Source: Aequorivita sp. UBA3180
Lineage (GTDB): Bacteria; Bacteroidota; Bacteroidia; Flavobacteriales; Flavobacteriaceae
Direction: 5' to 3'
Assembly (NCBI GenBank): GCA_002364215.1
Contig: DEXQ01000001.1
Location: 1-64,000 of the forward strand
Length of the DNA: 64,000 bases
Shown here: in pieces, positions 28,214 through 36,152 of the stretch
Numbering within the stretch: the stretch's first letter is position 1
Layout of the letters: each line of letters starts with the position of its first letter
The notes under the pieces: generated by a model
The model's database searches: none
Told to the model about the DNA's origin: nothing
What the model saw: only the letters and a program-made list of their open reading frames with translations
Made by a program: the position numbers and the translations under genes

Positions 28214-28294
28214 AGTTTTTAGCAAATACTTTGTTCATAATCTTTAACACTAAATTTGAATTACGAACGTTTTAGGAAATATTAAACTTTCCTG

Positions 28295-28732
28295 ATGAAG
28301 AAAATAATCCCCTTAATTGTTGCAATTGTATTTTCAATAACGCTTTCCGCCCAAGAATGGCATACCGATTTTGAAACCGCAATACAAATTTCTTCCGAAG
28401 AAAATCATCCAATAATCCTTGTTTTTCAGGGAAGCGATTGGTGCGCGCCCTGCATAAAACTTGATCGGGAAATATGGAGCACTGAGGAATTCAAAACCTA
28501 TGCTAAAGACCATTTTGTAATGTTGCAGGCAGATTTTCCGCGGAAAAAGAAAAATGCATTGCCAGATGAACTACAACAAAAGAACAATCAACTTGCTGAA
28601 AAATATAACAAACAAGGATATTTTCCCTTTGTAGTTGTCCTTGATAAAGAAGGCGCAATTTTAGGAGAAGCAGGATATGAAAATACAACACCCACGGAAT
28701 ACATTAAAAAACTTGAATCGTTTATAAATTAG
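28295..28732 (+). CDS. Exported thioredoxin-like protein
   Basis: A 145-residue protein with a signal peptide (about 1-19) and a thioredoxin_7-like domain. The redox motif is WCAPC in FQGSDWCAPCIKLDREIWS; the cis-proline region is QGYFPFVVVLDKEG. It begins a four-gene operon with ApbE (1-bp gap), DUF4266 and DUF3570. It probably reduces or protects cysteines of a partner, perhaps the Cys-containing DUF4266 tail (inference). Confidence 0.88.
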   Translation: MKKIIPLIVAIVFSITLSAQEWHTDFETAIQISSEENHPIILVFQGSDWCAPCIKLDREIWSTEEFKTYAKDHFVMLQADFPRKKKNALPDELQQKNNQLAEKYNKQGYFPFVVVLDKEGAILGEAGYENTTPTEYIKKLESFIN

Positions 28733-28733
28733 T

Positions 28734-29723
28734 TTGAAAAAAACAACATCCTTGGTTTTTGTGCTGCTTTGTGTGAATTTGACGTTCTCACAGGAAACTT
28801 TCAAGCGTACGCTAAAATTAATGGGCAGTCGATTTGAGATTACCGTAATTGCCAAAAATTCAACCGAAGCAAACAATTATATAGATATGGCGGTTGGCGA
28901 AATAAGCCGTATCGAAAAACTAATTTCCTCCTGGGACCCAGCTTCACAAACTTCAGAAATAAACAGAAATGCTGGGATCAAACCCGTAAAGGTTGATGAA
29001 GAACTCTTTACTTTAATAGGCCGTTCGGTTGAAATTTCAAAATTGACCGACGGTGCTTTCGATATCAGTTTTGCCTCCATGGATAAAATCTGGAAGTTTG
29101 ACGGCAGTATGACCGAAATGCCTTCCGAAGAAGCCATAAAACAATCCGTCGAAAAAGTTGGGTATCAAAATATTATTCTCGACCCTGAAAACTTTACCGT
29201 TTTTCTAAAATTGGAAGGAATGAAAATAGGCTTTGGCGCCATAGGCAAAGGCTATGCGGCCGATAAGGCTAAAATATTGTTGATGGAAAGAGGAGTGGAT
29301 GCAGGAATAATAAATGCTTCGGGCGACATGAACTCTTGGGGAAACCAACCCGACGGTGAATTTTGGAAAGTGGCAATCACAAATCCGATGGATAAAAATA
29401 AAGCATTTGCTTTACTTCCGCTAAATGAAAATGCAGTTGTTACTTCTGGTAATTATGAAAAATATGTTACGTTTAATGAAACACGCTACACACATATAAT
29501 TGACCCCCGAACTGGCTATCCTGCAACAGGAATTATAAGCGCAACGGTGTTCGCTCCAAAAGCTGAAATTGCCGATGCTTTAGCCACTTCCATTTTTGTG
29601 ATGGGAAGAGAAGTCGGGATTGATTTTATAAACCAACTACCTAAAATAGAGTGTATTATTATTGATGAAAAAGGTGAAGTTTTCACTTCAAAAAATATAG
29701 AAATTGAAACCATTAAAAAGTAA
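28734..29723 (+). CDS. apbE: FAD:protein FMN transferase, ApbE family
   Basis: A 329-residue exported enzyme that attaches FMN from FAD to Ser/Thr of periplasmic proteins. A signal-like N-terminus (TTG start at 28734, then KKTTSLVFVLLCVNLTFSQ) precedes the ApbE domain. Motifs include LMGSRFEITV, SEINRNAG, DISFASMDKIWKF, GFGAIGKGYAADKA, INASGDMNSWG and THIIDPRTGYPA, with the Mg-binding Asp region at EIADALATSIFVMG. It is one base after the thioredoxin stop, hence tightly coupled. Its flavinylated target is not evident in the window. Confidence 0.93.
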   Translation: MKKTTSLVFVLLCVNLTFSQETFKRTLKLMGSRFEITVIAKNSTEANNYIDMAVGEISRIEKLISSWDPASQTSEINRNAGIKPVKVDEELFTLIGRSVEISKLTDGAFDISFASMDKIWKFDGSMTEMPSEEAIKQSVEKVGYQNIILDPENFTVFLKLEGMKIGFGAIGKGYAADKAKILLMERGVDAGIINASGDMNSWGNQPDGEFWKVAITNPMDKNKAFALLPLNENAVVTSGNYEKYVTFNETRYTHIIDPRTGYPATGIISATVFAPKAEIADALATSIFVMGREVGIDFINQLPKIECIIIDEKGEVFTSKNIEIETIKK

Positions 29724-29746
29724 ACGATACAGTTTGCAATAACAGC

Positions 29747-29965
29747 ATGAAAATTATAAAAAACATAGTAATACTTTTGTGCCTGATGGGTTTACTAGGC
29801 TCCTGTACGGTTGTAAAGGAATATGAAAAAATAAACCTCAACGATCCTGATATGGTTTTGGGAGACAAACCTGTTGATAGATTTGAAATTAATGCACAGG
29901 CGTACCGTGAAGCCGCTTCTGGTGCTAACGGCGGTAAAACAGGGGGCGGCTGTGGCTGTAATTAA
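29747..29965 (+). CDS. Small DUF4266 lipoprotein with Gly/Cys tail
   Basis: A 72-residue lipoprotein (lipobox LLGSC, Cys20). The DUF4266 core contains VKEYEKINLNDPDMVL and AQAYREAASG. The protein ends in a run of glycines and two cysteines (GGGCGCN). The family is small and commonly sits before DUF3570. The cysteine tail could bind a metal or cofactor or be modified; there is no direct evidence. It is 6 bp from the next gene. Confidence 0.88.
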   Translation: MKIIKNIVILLCLMGLLGSCTVVKEYEKINLNDPDMVLGDKPVDRFEINAQAYREAASGANGGKTGGGCGCN

Positions 29966-29971
29966 TATTTT

Positions 29972-31207
29972 ATGAAGAATCTATATGGCTTATTTATCTT
30001 TCTATTTGCGGCAACAATCTTTGCCCAAGATTCTACTTCCACATATAAAAAACGTGTGCTAGAAGCTCCAGAAGTTGATTTTCTTGTAAGCTACTACAAT
30101 CAAGACGGAGAAAACGCTGCAGTAAGTGGTGGTTTTGGAACAGAAAAACTTACAGACTTTACCCCTACTATTGTTGTCGCAATTCCATTGAATGATGACG
30201 ATGTTTTAACGATTGATGCTGGTGTTTCAGCCTATACGTCCGCATCCTCAAGCAACGTAGATCCTTTTGATAGCGATAGCCCTGCCGACCCTTTTGTAGC
30301 GTCGTCAGGTGCTTCTGCAAGCGATCTTTGGGCAGGTGGGAATTTTGGCTATTCACATAGCAGCGATGACCGTAACGACATAGTAAGCGCCAAGATTTCC
30401 GTTTCATCAGAGTATGATTATTTTTCCTTAGGTTTTGGCGGAAGTTATACCAAACTTTTTAATGAAAAGAACACCGAATTAAGTGTCCACGCCAATGTAT
30501 ATATAGATACCTGGAAATTATTATACCCCATAGAGCTACGAGAGTCTTCAAATTTTATTGACCTGGATAAGAAAAACAGAAATTCCTATTCCTTAGGATT
30601 TGGGTTTTCACAAATATTATCACAAAACCTTCAAGGGATGCTTTCTTTAGATATTGTTCAGCAACAAGGTCTTCTATCCACACCATTCCAAAGGGTTTAT
30701 TTTAATGATATGCCAGATCGTTTTCATGAAAATTTTCAACTAGCTGATGACATTGAAAGATTGCCGAACACTCGCTTTAAAACTGCTGTGGGCGGAAGGT
30801 TGAATTATTTTATTAATGAAATGTTCGTTTTAAGAACCTATTATCGTTACTATTTTGATGATTGGGGAATAAACTCGCATACAGCAAGTATCGAAATTCC
30901 TATAAAAATCACGGATAAATTCACGTTGTTCCCGAGCTATCGTTTTTACAATCAAACTGCAGCCGACTATTTTTATCCTTATGAAACAGCTTTATCAACT
31001 TATGAGTTTTACACTTCAGATTATGATCTTTCTGAATTTTCGGCAAACCAGTTCGGTTTCGGAGTTGGGTATACAGATATTTTTACAAAGCTGAAATTGG
31101 CAAATTTTGGGTTGAAAACTGTAGATTTAAAATATGACTATTATAAGCGCAACACTGGTTTGCATTACAGTCTAATTTCGGCAGGGTTTAAATTTACAGG
31201 AAATTAA
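29972..31207 (+). CDS. DUF3570 outer-membrane beta-barrel protein
   Basis: A 411-residue exported protein (signal peptide about 1-18) built of amphipathic beta-strands, e.g. YFSLGFGGSYTKLFN, NSYSLGFGFSQILSQN and FVLRTYYRYYFDDWGI, ending in an aromatic strand (SLISAGFKFTGN) like a barrel closing strand. DUF3570 is of unknown function and forms a unit with DUF4266 and ApbE. Its stop is one base from the stop of the convergent gene at 31209. Confidence 0.88.
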   Translation: MKNLYGLFIFLFAATIFAQDSTSTYKKRVLEAPEVDFLVSYYNQDGENAAVSGGFGTEKLTDFTPTIVVAIPLNDDDVLTIDAGVSAYTSASSSNVDPFDSDSPADPFVASSGASASDLWAGGNFGYSHSSDDRNDIVSAKISVSSEYDYFSLGFGGSYTKLFNEKNTELSVHANVYIDTWKLLYPIELRESSNFIDLDKKNRNSYSLGFGFSQILSQNLQGMLSLDIVQQQGLLSTPFQRVYFNDMPDRFHENFQLADDIERLPNTRFKTAVGGRLNYFINEMFVLRTYYRYYFDDWGINSHTASIEIPIKITDKFTLFPSYRFYNQTAADYFYPYETALSTYEFYTSDYDLSEFSANQFGFGVGYTDIFTKLKLANFGLKTVDLKYDYYKRNTGLHYSLISAGFKFTGN

Positions 31208-31208
31208 A

Positions 31209-31586
31209 TTAGGCACTCATAGCATCATCTTCGTTTGGAAGATATTCACCATATTTCAAAAATAGTTTTTTATAAAAATTGGTTTGGAGATGACCATCTT
31301 CAATGCAACCATCAAGAGTCTCTTGCAAATCTGTATAACCCACCCAATCTGCAATAGCTTCATTTAAATCATAAAGCCGTAACGGATTTGTGGTTAAAGG
31401 CTTGGTATTCCAAATAGAAATCAATTTTTCTTGATAATCAATATTTACATCAACAGCGTTGAAATAGAACTTAAGCAAAGATGTATGCAGTTGTTGGAAT
31501 TCTTTTGTGGGACGAATATCGAAGTTGCAACTATGTTCCACAAGCTTGCGTATTTTCAGTTGTACATTATTTTCTATTTCTTTCAT
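31209..31586 (-). CDS. Hypothetical cytoplasmic protein
   Basis: A 125-residue acidic, mainly helical protein without signal peptide or membrane segment. It contains CNFDIRPTKEFQQLHTSLLK and AIADWVGYTDLQETLDGCIE. I do not recognise a family. It lies alone between the DUF3570 gene (convergent, 1-bp gap) and the rhodanese group; the latter is 130 bp away beyond a strong inverted repeat. Confidence 0.6.
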   Translation of the reverse strand: MKEIENNVQLKIRKLVEHSCNFDIRPTKEFQQLHTSLLKFYFNAVDVNIDYQEKLISIWNTKPLTTNPLRLYDLNEAIADWVGYTDLQETLDGCIEDGHLQTNFYKKLFLKYGEYLPNEDDAMSA

Positions 31587-31661
31587 AACCTTACATATCT
31601 ATTAATTAAGATACGTAAAGTAGCTATATAAAATTTTTACACAAAACCTTTTTAGCGTGAG

Positions 31662-31690
31662 TTTAACTCATAATTGTATAATGAGTTAAA
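31662..31690. repeat. Perfect 10-bp inverted repeat
   Basis: TTTAACTCAT, a 9-nt A/T-rich loop and ATGAGTTAAA. It sits 27 bp beyond the stop of the rhodanese lipoprotein gene (minus) and about 75 bp upstream of the ATG at 31586. There is no U-run after the stem on the minus strand, so an operator or RNA-stability element is as likely as a terminator. Confidence 0.6.
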
Positions 31691-31716
31691 AAATTAGGAA
31701 AGCAATTAACAGATTT

Positions 31717-32115
31717 TTAATTTTTTTCCTGAAGACCTTGGCTTTCCCAATTTAAAAAGCCACCTTCCATATCGTAAATTTCTTTAAAACCCATTTCTTT
31801 CAATATTTGGGCTGCTTTGGCACTTCTTTTTCCACTTCGACAGTAAAGGTAAATTGGTTCGTTTTTATCAAGTTTAGCAACTTTTTCCTTAAAATCATCA
31901 TCTGTCACGCAAATATTTTGGGCAGTTTTTAGATGATCTTCCCCATACTCATCTTGGGTTCGCACATCTACTAATTGCAAGTTTTGATTATCACGTACGG
32001 CGTCATAAACTTCCTCGGGAGATATTACCTTTATTTCCTGCGCTGTAGTGTTTTCTTTACAGGAAATAAAAAACAGTGCCATAACCAATCCAAAAACCAA
32101 AGCCAAATTCTTCAT
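31717..32115 (-). CDS. Rhodanese-domain lipoprotein
   Basis: A 132-residue lipoprotein (lipobox FFISC, Cys19) with one rhodanese domain (about 35-130). The active-site loop is YCRSGKRSAKA, with Cys as sulfur acceptor, and VDVRTQDEYGEDHL is the usual N-terminal motif. It sits in the periplasm or outer membrane. It is last in a minus-strand set of redox/sulfur genes and 13 bp after the second rhodanese gene. Confidence 0.9.
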   Translation of the reverse strand: MKNLALVFGLVMALFFISCKENTTAQEIKVISPEEVYDAVRDNQNLQLVDVRTQDEYGEDHLKTAQNICVTDDDFKEKVAKLDKNEPIYLYCRSGKRSAKAAQILKEMGFKEIYDMEGGFLNWESQGLQEKN

Positions 32116-32128
32116 ATTAATCTATTTT

Positions 32129-32440
32129 TTAATCAACTATTTCTCCTTCCCATTCCATAATCCCTCCTTTTAAATTGTAAGCGTTTTTCACGCCAACGGA
32201 GTTCATCAACATACAGGCCTGACCACTTCTGCCTCCGGAGCGACAGTAAACGTAATAACTTTTTTGGGGGTCTAATTCCTTAGCTTTTTTAAGGAATTCG
32301 GCACCGTTAAAAATATCTATCTGCACCGCTCCCGGAATATATCCTTCTTCAAATTCAGCATCGGTACGAACATCAATTATTACCGCATTATCATCGTTTT
32401 TAAGTTGTTCGCTCCACTGTTCTTGTGTCAAGTCTGCCAT
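32129..32440 (-). CDS. Single-domain cytoplasmic rhodanese
   Basis: A 103-residue rhodanese without signal peptide. VIIDVRTDAEFEEGYIPGA and the active loop YCRSGGRSGQACM identify the sulfurtransferase fold, with the Cys as persulfide carrier. It pairs with the exported rhodanese gene just downstream, so persulfide handling may occur on both sides of the membrane. It is separated from the redoxin gene by a terminator. Confidence 0.92.
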   Translation of the reverse strand: MADLTQEQWSEQLKNDDNAVIIDVRTDAEFEEGYIPGAVQIDIFNGAEFLKKAKELDPQKSYYVYCRSGGRSGQACMLMNSVGVKNAYNLKGGIMEWEGEIVD

Positions 32441-32484
32441 AATGTAAATTTTTTGTAAAAATAATAAATGAGAAGGGTTTATTC

Positions 32485-32520
32485 ATAAAAAAAACCGAAA
32501 ACAAATGTCTTCGGTTTTAA
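32485..32520 (-). terminator. Intrinsic terminator after the redoxin gene
   Basis: On the minus strand AAAACCGAA and TTCGGTTTT form a 9-bp stem with a 10-nt loop, followed by a T-rich run. It lies 19 bp beyond the stop at 32539. Confidence 0.8.
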
Positions 32521-32538
32521 AAATTCTCTCTATTTTTT

Positions 32539-33228
32539 TTACTGCTTCACAGAACAACCAATCGCTTTGGTTTCTTTCACTGATATTTCTTTATCCGCAA
32601 GCAATTCATTTACGGCGTTGGCCAAAAATCTGTCTTTTACTTCGGTTGCATTGCGAACATTATCGTCAATGGCACCAATGTATTTCACGATATTTTTTCC
32701 ATCTTCTTTTTGCAGTAGATAAACGTGCGGCGTTTTTGTGGCGCCGTATTTTGCATAGATTGTTTGGCTTTCGTCATACAAATATGGGAAAGTAAAACCT
32801 GCTTCCTTGGCTTTTTTCTGCATTAGTTCATACGTATCATCTGGCTGAACCTCCGGATTATTTGGATTAATTGCGATTACGGGATACCCCTTTGATTTGA
32901 ATTCCTGATCCAGAACAACCATTCTTTCTTCGCTCGCAACTGCATACGGGCAAGTGTTGCAGGTGAAAATCACAATAAAACCTTTGGCATCTTTATAATC
33001 GGAAAGAGAAACCATTTTTCCGTTCACGTCCTTCAGTTTAAAATCTGTGGCTTCATCACCAATAGTATATCCTTTCGTTTCAGTTTCTGATACAATCTCT
33101 GTGAATTCAGGCTGTACGACTTCGTTTAGGGCAAAATCTGAGCTTTTATCTGTCGGTTCGTTTTTGCAGCTGTTTAAAGCGATTAATGCAATAGCTGCAA
33201 ATGATATGCTTGTAAATATCTTTTTCAT
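32539..33228 (-). CDS. Redoxin/AhpC-TSA-like thioredoxin-fold lipoprotein
   Basis: A 229-residue lipoprotein (lipobox LNSC, Cys21) with a redoxin domain (about 55-205). The redox centre is CNTCPYA in FIVIFTCNTCPYAVASEERM. Later elements are GYPVIAINPNNPEVQPDD and KTPHVYLLQ (cis-Pro). This family often occurs in Bacteroidota as a periplasmic thiol-oxidoreductase of uncertain partner. The next upstream gene, a TlpA-like lipoprotein, ends 11 bp before it; the two are probably one transcript. Confidence 0.88.
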   Translation of the reverse strand: MKKIFTSISFAAIALIALNSCKNEPTDKSSDFALNEVVQPEFTEIVSETETKGYTIGDEATDFKLKDVNGKMVSLSDYKDAKGFIVIFTCNTCPYAVASEERMVVLDQEFKSKGYPVIAINPNNPEVQPDDTYELMQKKAKEAGFTFPYLYDESQTIYAKYGATKTPHVYLLQKEDGKNIVKYIGAIDDNVRNATEVKDRFLANAVNELLADKEISVKETKAIGCSVKQ

Positions 33229-33239
33229 AATTTAAATTT

Positions 33240-33782
33240 TTATAGAAATGTTTGTAATTCAGATTCAAGTTCTTCAAAAGTAAATGATTGTTCATAAAAT
33301 TTTCGGTTGGCATTTTTATATATCACCGTTGCGGGAATGGCACCGCTCCATTGTGGTGAAACCTTCGGAATCCAACTGTTGGCATCGGCATCGTCCAAAA
33401 GAACAACTTCAGACTCTATATTATTTCTTTCAATAAAAGGTATTACTTGGCTGTCCACTTTGTCAGGAAAATCAAGGCTTACCAACAATAATTTTACTTT
33501 TTTATCTGAATAGTCAAAGGCTAATTTTTCAAAATATGGAAGCTCTTTGATACAAGGCTTGCACCAAGTAGCCCAAAAGTTTATAATATAAATTGAATCA
33601 TTTTTCTTTTGAAGATATTGTTGTTCCAGTTCTTCAAAATTGAGGGAAACAACTTTTTTTGAATTGAAAAATCTTTCTTCAGTTCGATTAACTTCCTTCA
33701 TTGCAATTTCAACTGATTCAGATTTTTTATCTGAACAGCTTTGAAGCAATATAAAAAAAAGTAATATTGGCAGTAATTTCAT
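33240..33782 (-). CDS. TlpA-like thiol-disulfide reductase lipoprotein
   Basis: A 180-residue lipoprotein (lipobox LLQSC, Cys16) with a TlpA/ResA-type thioredoxin fold. The motif is WATWCKPCIKELP; the cis-Pro region is GAIPATVIY. Such proteins reduce cysteines during cytochrome c maturation or other periplasmic folding. First gene of a minus-strand redox group (TlpA, redoxin, two rhodaneses). Confidence 0.92.
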   Translation of the reverse strand: MKLLPILLFFILLQSCSDKKSESVEIAMKEVNRTEERFFNSKKVVSLNFEELEQQYLQKKNDSIYIINFWATWCKPCIKELPYFEKLAFDYSDKKVKLLLVSLDFPDKVDSQVIPFIERNNIESEVVLLDDADANSWIPKVSPQWSGAIPATVIYKNANRKFYEQSFTFEELESELQTFL

Positions 33783-33923
33783 TTTCTAAAAATATTGAAA
33801 GTGTATCAATTAGAACAATTCATTAACGTAAGATTAATAGACTCAACCTTTACCAAAAAGTTTCATTTCAAACTCGAATTTTGAAATTTTGCAATAAATG
33901 AAAACAGTCTTCAAAAAAAATTC

Positions 33924-33931
33924 TATATTTG
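33924..33931 (+). promoter_or_regulatory. -7 promoter box of the trp operon
   Basis: TATATTTG is a perfect flavobacterial -7 box, 11 bp before the leader-peptide ATG. No clear -33 TTTG lies at the usual spacing. Confidence 0.5.
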
Positions 33932-33942
33932 AACCTGAAACA

Positions 33943-33999
33943 ATGAACACATTTACACAAAATACTTGGTGGTGGAAAAACTTACGAAAAACCTCGTGA
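33943..33999 (+). CDS. trpL: trp operon leader peptide (WWW)
   Basis: An 18-residue frame, MNTFTQNTWWWKNLRKTS, with three consecutive TGG codons, between a -7 box and a Rho-independent terminator upstream of trpE. This is the classical design of ribosome-mediated attenuation: when charged Trp-tRNA is scarce, stalling at the Trp codons favours read-through. I could not find a clear antiterminator pairing by eye; a weak candidate is CCTCGT (33992-33997) with ACGAAAAGG (34025-34033). Confidence 0.88.
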   Translation: MNTFTQNTWWWKNLRKTS

Positions 34000-34027
34000 G
34001 CAGTACACCTATAGTATAAAATATACG

Positions 34028-34060
34028 AAAAGGCTTGTCAATCACGACAAGCCTTTTTTT
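34028..34060 (+). terminator. trp attenuator terminator
   Basis: AAAAGGCTTGTC, a six-base loop AATCAC, GACAAGCCTTTT, then more T. The 12-bp stem is perfect and ends 19 bp before the trpE ATG, so it must be conditional or trpE would not be transcribed from the leader promoter. Confidence 0.92.
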
Positions 34061-34079
34061 ATTCACACATTTTAACGAA

Positions 34080-35483
34080 ATGAAATACGATTTAAAAACA
34101 TATTCAAAAAAACTATTGGCAGACACCCTCACGCCGGTTTCTGTGTATTTGCGACTTCGTGATAAATTCCCGAACAGCCTGTTGCTGGAAAGTAGCGATT
34201 ATCACGCCAATAATAACAGTTTTAGCTATATCTGCTTCAACCCAATCGCTTCCATAAAAGTGGAAAATGAAACGATTTTTCAGCAATTTCCCGATGGAAA
34301 AAGTTCAAAAATTGAAATTTCTGAAAACACGAATGTTCCAACTATTTTAGACGAATTTTCCTCCTCTTTTTCTTCGGAAGAAAGTAAATTTAAATTCATT
34401 AACAACGGACTTTTCGGCTTTATGGCTTTTGATGCGGTGCGTTATTTTGAAGATATTGAGCTTTCAAAAAAGGAAGAAAACCTCGGAATGCCCGATCTAT
34501 ATTATGCAGTTTATCAAAATATCATCGCGATAAACCATTTCAATAACGAAGCTTATATTTTTGCGCATTGTTTTGATTCTGAAAATAATATTCCACAGAT
34601 TGAACAGATTTTAAAGTCGAAAAGTTTTGCAGAATACCCGTTTGAAAGAAAGGGCAATTACAGTACAAATTTGGATGATGAAGGTTTTAAGGCGTTGGTG
34701 CGAAAATGTAAGGAACATTGCCAGCGCGGCGACGTGTTCCAAATTGTGCCGAGCAAACGCTTTTCACAACAATTTACAGGCGATGAATTTAATGTTTACA
34801 GGGCCTTGCGAAGCGTGAATCCTTCACCTTATCTTTTCTATTTCGACTACGGAAACTTTAAAATATTTGGAAGTTCGCCCGAAGCGCAGTTGGTCGTAAA
34901 CGGAAATACAGCAGAAATCCACCCAATTGCGGGAACCTTCAAACGCACCGGCAACGACGAGCAGGATGCCGAGCTCGCCAAGAAACTTTCAGAGGACAAA
35001 AAGGAAAACAGTGAACACGTAATGTTGGTCGATTTGGCGCGAAACGATTTAAGCCGCCACGGCACAAACGTTAAAGTAGAAACCTATCGCGAGGTTCAGT
35101 TTTTTTCGCACGTAATTCATTTAGTGAGCAAAGTTACGGCAACGAAAAACCCCGAAACATCAACGATGCAGATTATTGCAGACACTTTTCCCGCGGGAAC
35201 TTTGAGCGGCGCACCAAAACACAAAGCGCTGCAATTGCTGGAAAAATATGAAAACCGAAGTCGTGAATTTTACGGCGGCGCCATCGGGTTTATGGATTTC
35301 AGCGGTAATTTTAATCACGCCATAATCATCCGTTCCTTTGTAAGCAAAAACCACACATTACACTATCAAGCTGGCGCTGGCGTGGTTTCGGAAAGCAATG
35401 AGGAAAACGAATTACAGGAAGTTTATAACAAACTCGGCGCATTAACAAAAGCGTTGGAATTAGCTGAAACAATGGCCCCCTAG
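34080..35483 (+). CDS. trpE: Anthranilate synthase component I
   Basis: A 467-residue enzyme converting chorismate, with ammonia from TrpG, to anthranilate. The chorismate-binding domain has RGDVFQIVPSKRF, SPSPYLFY-like (NPSPYLFYFD), GSSPEAQL, HPIAGTFKRTG, DLARNDL and FPAGTLSGAPK. ATG 34080 follows the attenuator; an upstream TTG lies within the terminator stem and is rejected. The last two codons (Ala-Pro) and the TAG stop lie inside an interspersed repeat (35475-35500), so the native C-terminus seems to have been reset by the repeat. Confidence 0.97.
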   Translation: MKYDLKTYSKKLLADTLTPVSVYLRLRDKFPNSLLLESSDYHANNNSFSYICFNPIASIKVENETIFQQFPDGKSSKIEISENTNVPTILDEFSSSFSSEESKFKFINNGLFGFMAFDAVRYFEDIELSKKEENLGMPDLYYAVYQNIIAINHFNNEAYIFAHCFDSENNIPQIEQILKSKSFAEYPFERKGNYSTNLDDEGFKALVRKCKEHCQRGDVFQIVPSKRFSQQFTGDEFNVYRALRSVNPSPYLFYFDYGNFKIFGSSPEAQLVVNGNTAEIHPIAGTFKRTGNDEQDAELAKKLSEDKKENSEHVMLVDLARNDLSRHGTNVKVETYREVQFFSHVIHLVSKVTATKNPETSTMQIIADTFPAGTLSGAPKHKALQLLEKYENRSREFYGGAIGFMDFSGNFNHAIIIRSFVSKNHTLHYQAGAGVVSESNEENELQEVYNKLGALTKALELAETMAP

Positions 35484-35500
35484 CCCCCGAAGGGGGAATT
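35475..35500 (+). repeat. 26-bp G/C-rich interspersed repeat (copy 1)
   Basis: GCCCCCTAGCCCCCGAAGGG plus GGAATT. CCCCC-GAA-GGGGG is a small hairpin. An exact inverted copy lies at 41226-41251. It contains the trpE stop. Confidence 0.9.
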
Positions 35501-35515
35501 TAAACTCAATTTATA

Positions 35516-36151
35516 ATGAAAAACAAAAAAATAAATAAAAACCCGAAAAATACTCCCTCCCCTTCGGGAAGGGTTGGAGTGGGGCTTAGAATTTTAGTAA
35601 TAGACAATTACGACAGTTTTGTGTACAATCTGGTTCACTATTTAGAGGAATTAGATTGCAAGGTAACCGTAAAACGAAACGATAAATTTTATTTGGAAGA
35701 AGTAGAAAACTACGATAAAGTTCTACTTTCACCGGGTCCGGGCATTCCCGATGAAGCGGGTTTGCTTAAGGAAGTAATTCAAAAATATGCAACTTCAAAA
35801 CCAATTTTGGGCGTGTGTTTGGGCCAGCAGGCAATTGGGGAAGTTTTTGGCGGGAAATTGGAAAACCTGAGCAAAGTCTTTCACGGCGTTGCCACAACTG
35901 CAACCGTTATTTCAGAAAACGAGCCGCTTTTTAAAGGAATCGATAAAGAGTTCGAAATAGGTCGTTACCATAGTTGGGTGATTTCAAAAGAAGATTTTCC
36001 GGAGGTCTTGGAAATTACCTCTGTAGATGAAAATGGGCAGATTATGTCCGTCCGTCACAAATTTTACGACGTTTGTGGCGTACAATTTCACCCTGAAAGT
36101 GTGCTAACGCCAGTGGGAAAAAAGATTATTAAAAATTGGATTGAGAGTTAG
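35516..36151 (+). CDS. trpG: Anthranilate synthase component II (glutamine amidotransferase)
   Basis: A 211-residue class I amidotransferase supplying ammonia to TrpE. Motifs: ILVIDNYDSFVYNLVHYL, LLSPGPGIP, GVCLGQQAI (nucleophile Cys), and CGVQFHPESVL (His-Glu). The natural domain begins at about residue 26; residues 14-24 are encoded by a 35-nt hairpin repeat (35552-35586), making an unusual N-terminal extension. A GTG inside the repeat (35578) could also be used as start. Part of trpEGDCFBA. Confidence 0.95.
   Translation: MKNKKINKNPKNTPSPSGRVGVGLRILVIDNYDSFVYNLVHYLEELDCKVTVKRNDKFYLEEVENYDKVLLSPGPGIPDEAGLLKEVIQKYATSKPILGVCLGQQAIGEVFGGKLENLSKVFHGVATTATVISENEPLFKGIDKEFEIGRYHSWVISKEDFPEVLEITSVDENGQIMSVRHKFYDVCGVQFHPESVLTPVGKKIIKNWIES
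35552..35586 (+). repeat. 35-nt double-hairpin element in trpG
   Basis: ACTCCCTC, then the palindrome CCCTTC-GG-GAAGGG (its first C following one more C), then TTGGAGTGGGGCT. ACTCC also pairs with GGAGT to give an outer stem. It is read in frame as TPSPSGRVGVGL. A sibling lies at 38016-38050. Confidence 0.88.
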
Positions 36152-36152
36152 A

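Noticed and set aside
33888..33891. TTTG at 33888 as the trp -33 box
   Set aside because: Spacing to the -7 box is about 32 bp, far above the usual 16-21.
33992..34033. CCTCGT/ACGAAAAGG as the trp antiterminator
   Set aside because: Pairing is short with a 3-nt bulge and covers only part of the terminator arm; recorded as a weak candidate only.
34035..34079. Upstream TTG start for trpE
   Set aside because: It lies inside the attenuator stem; the ATG at 34080 fits TrpE alignment.
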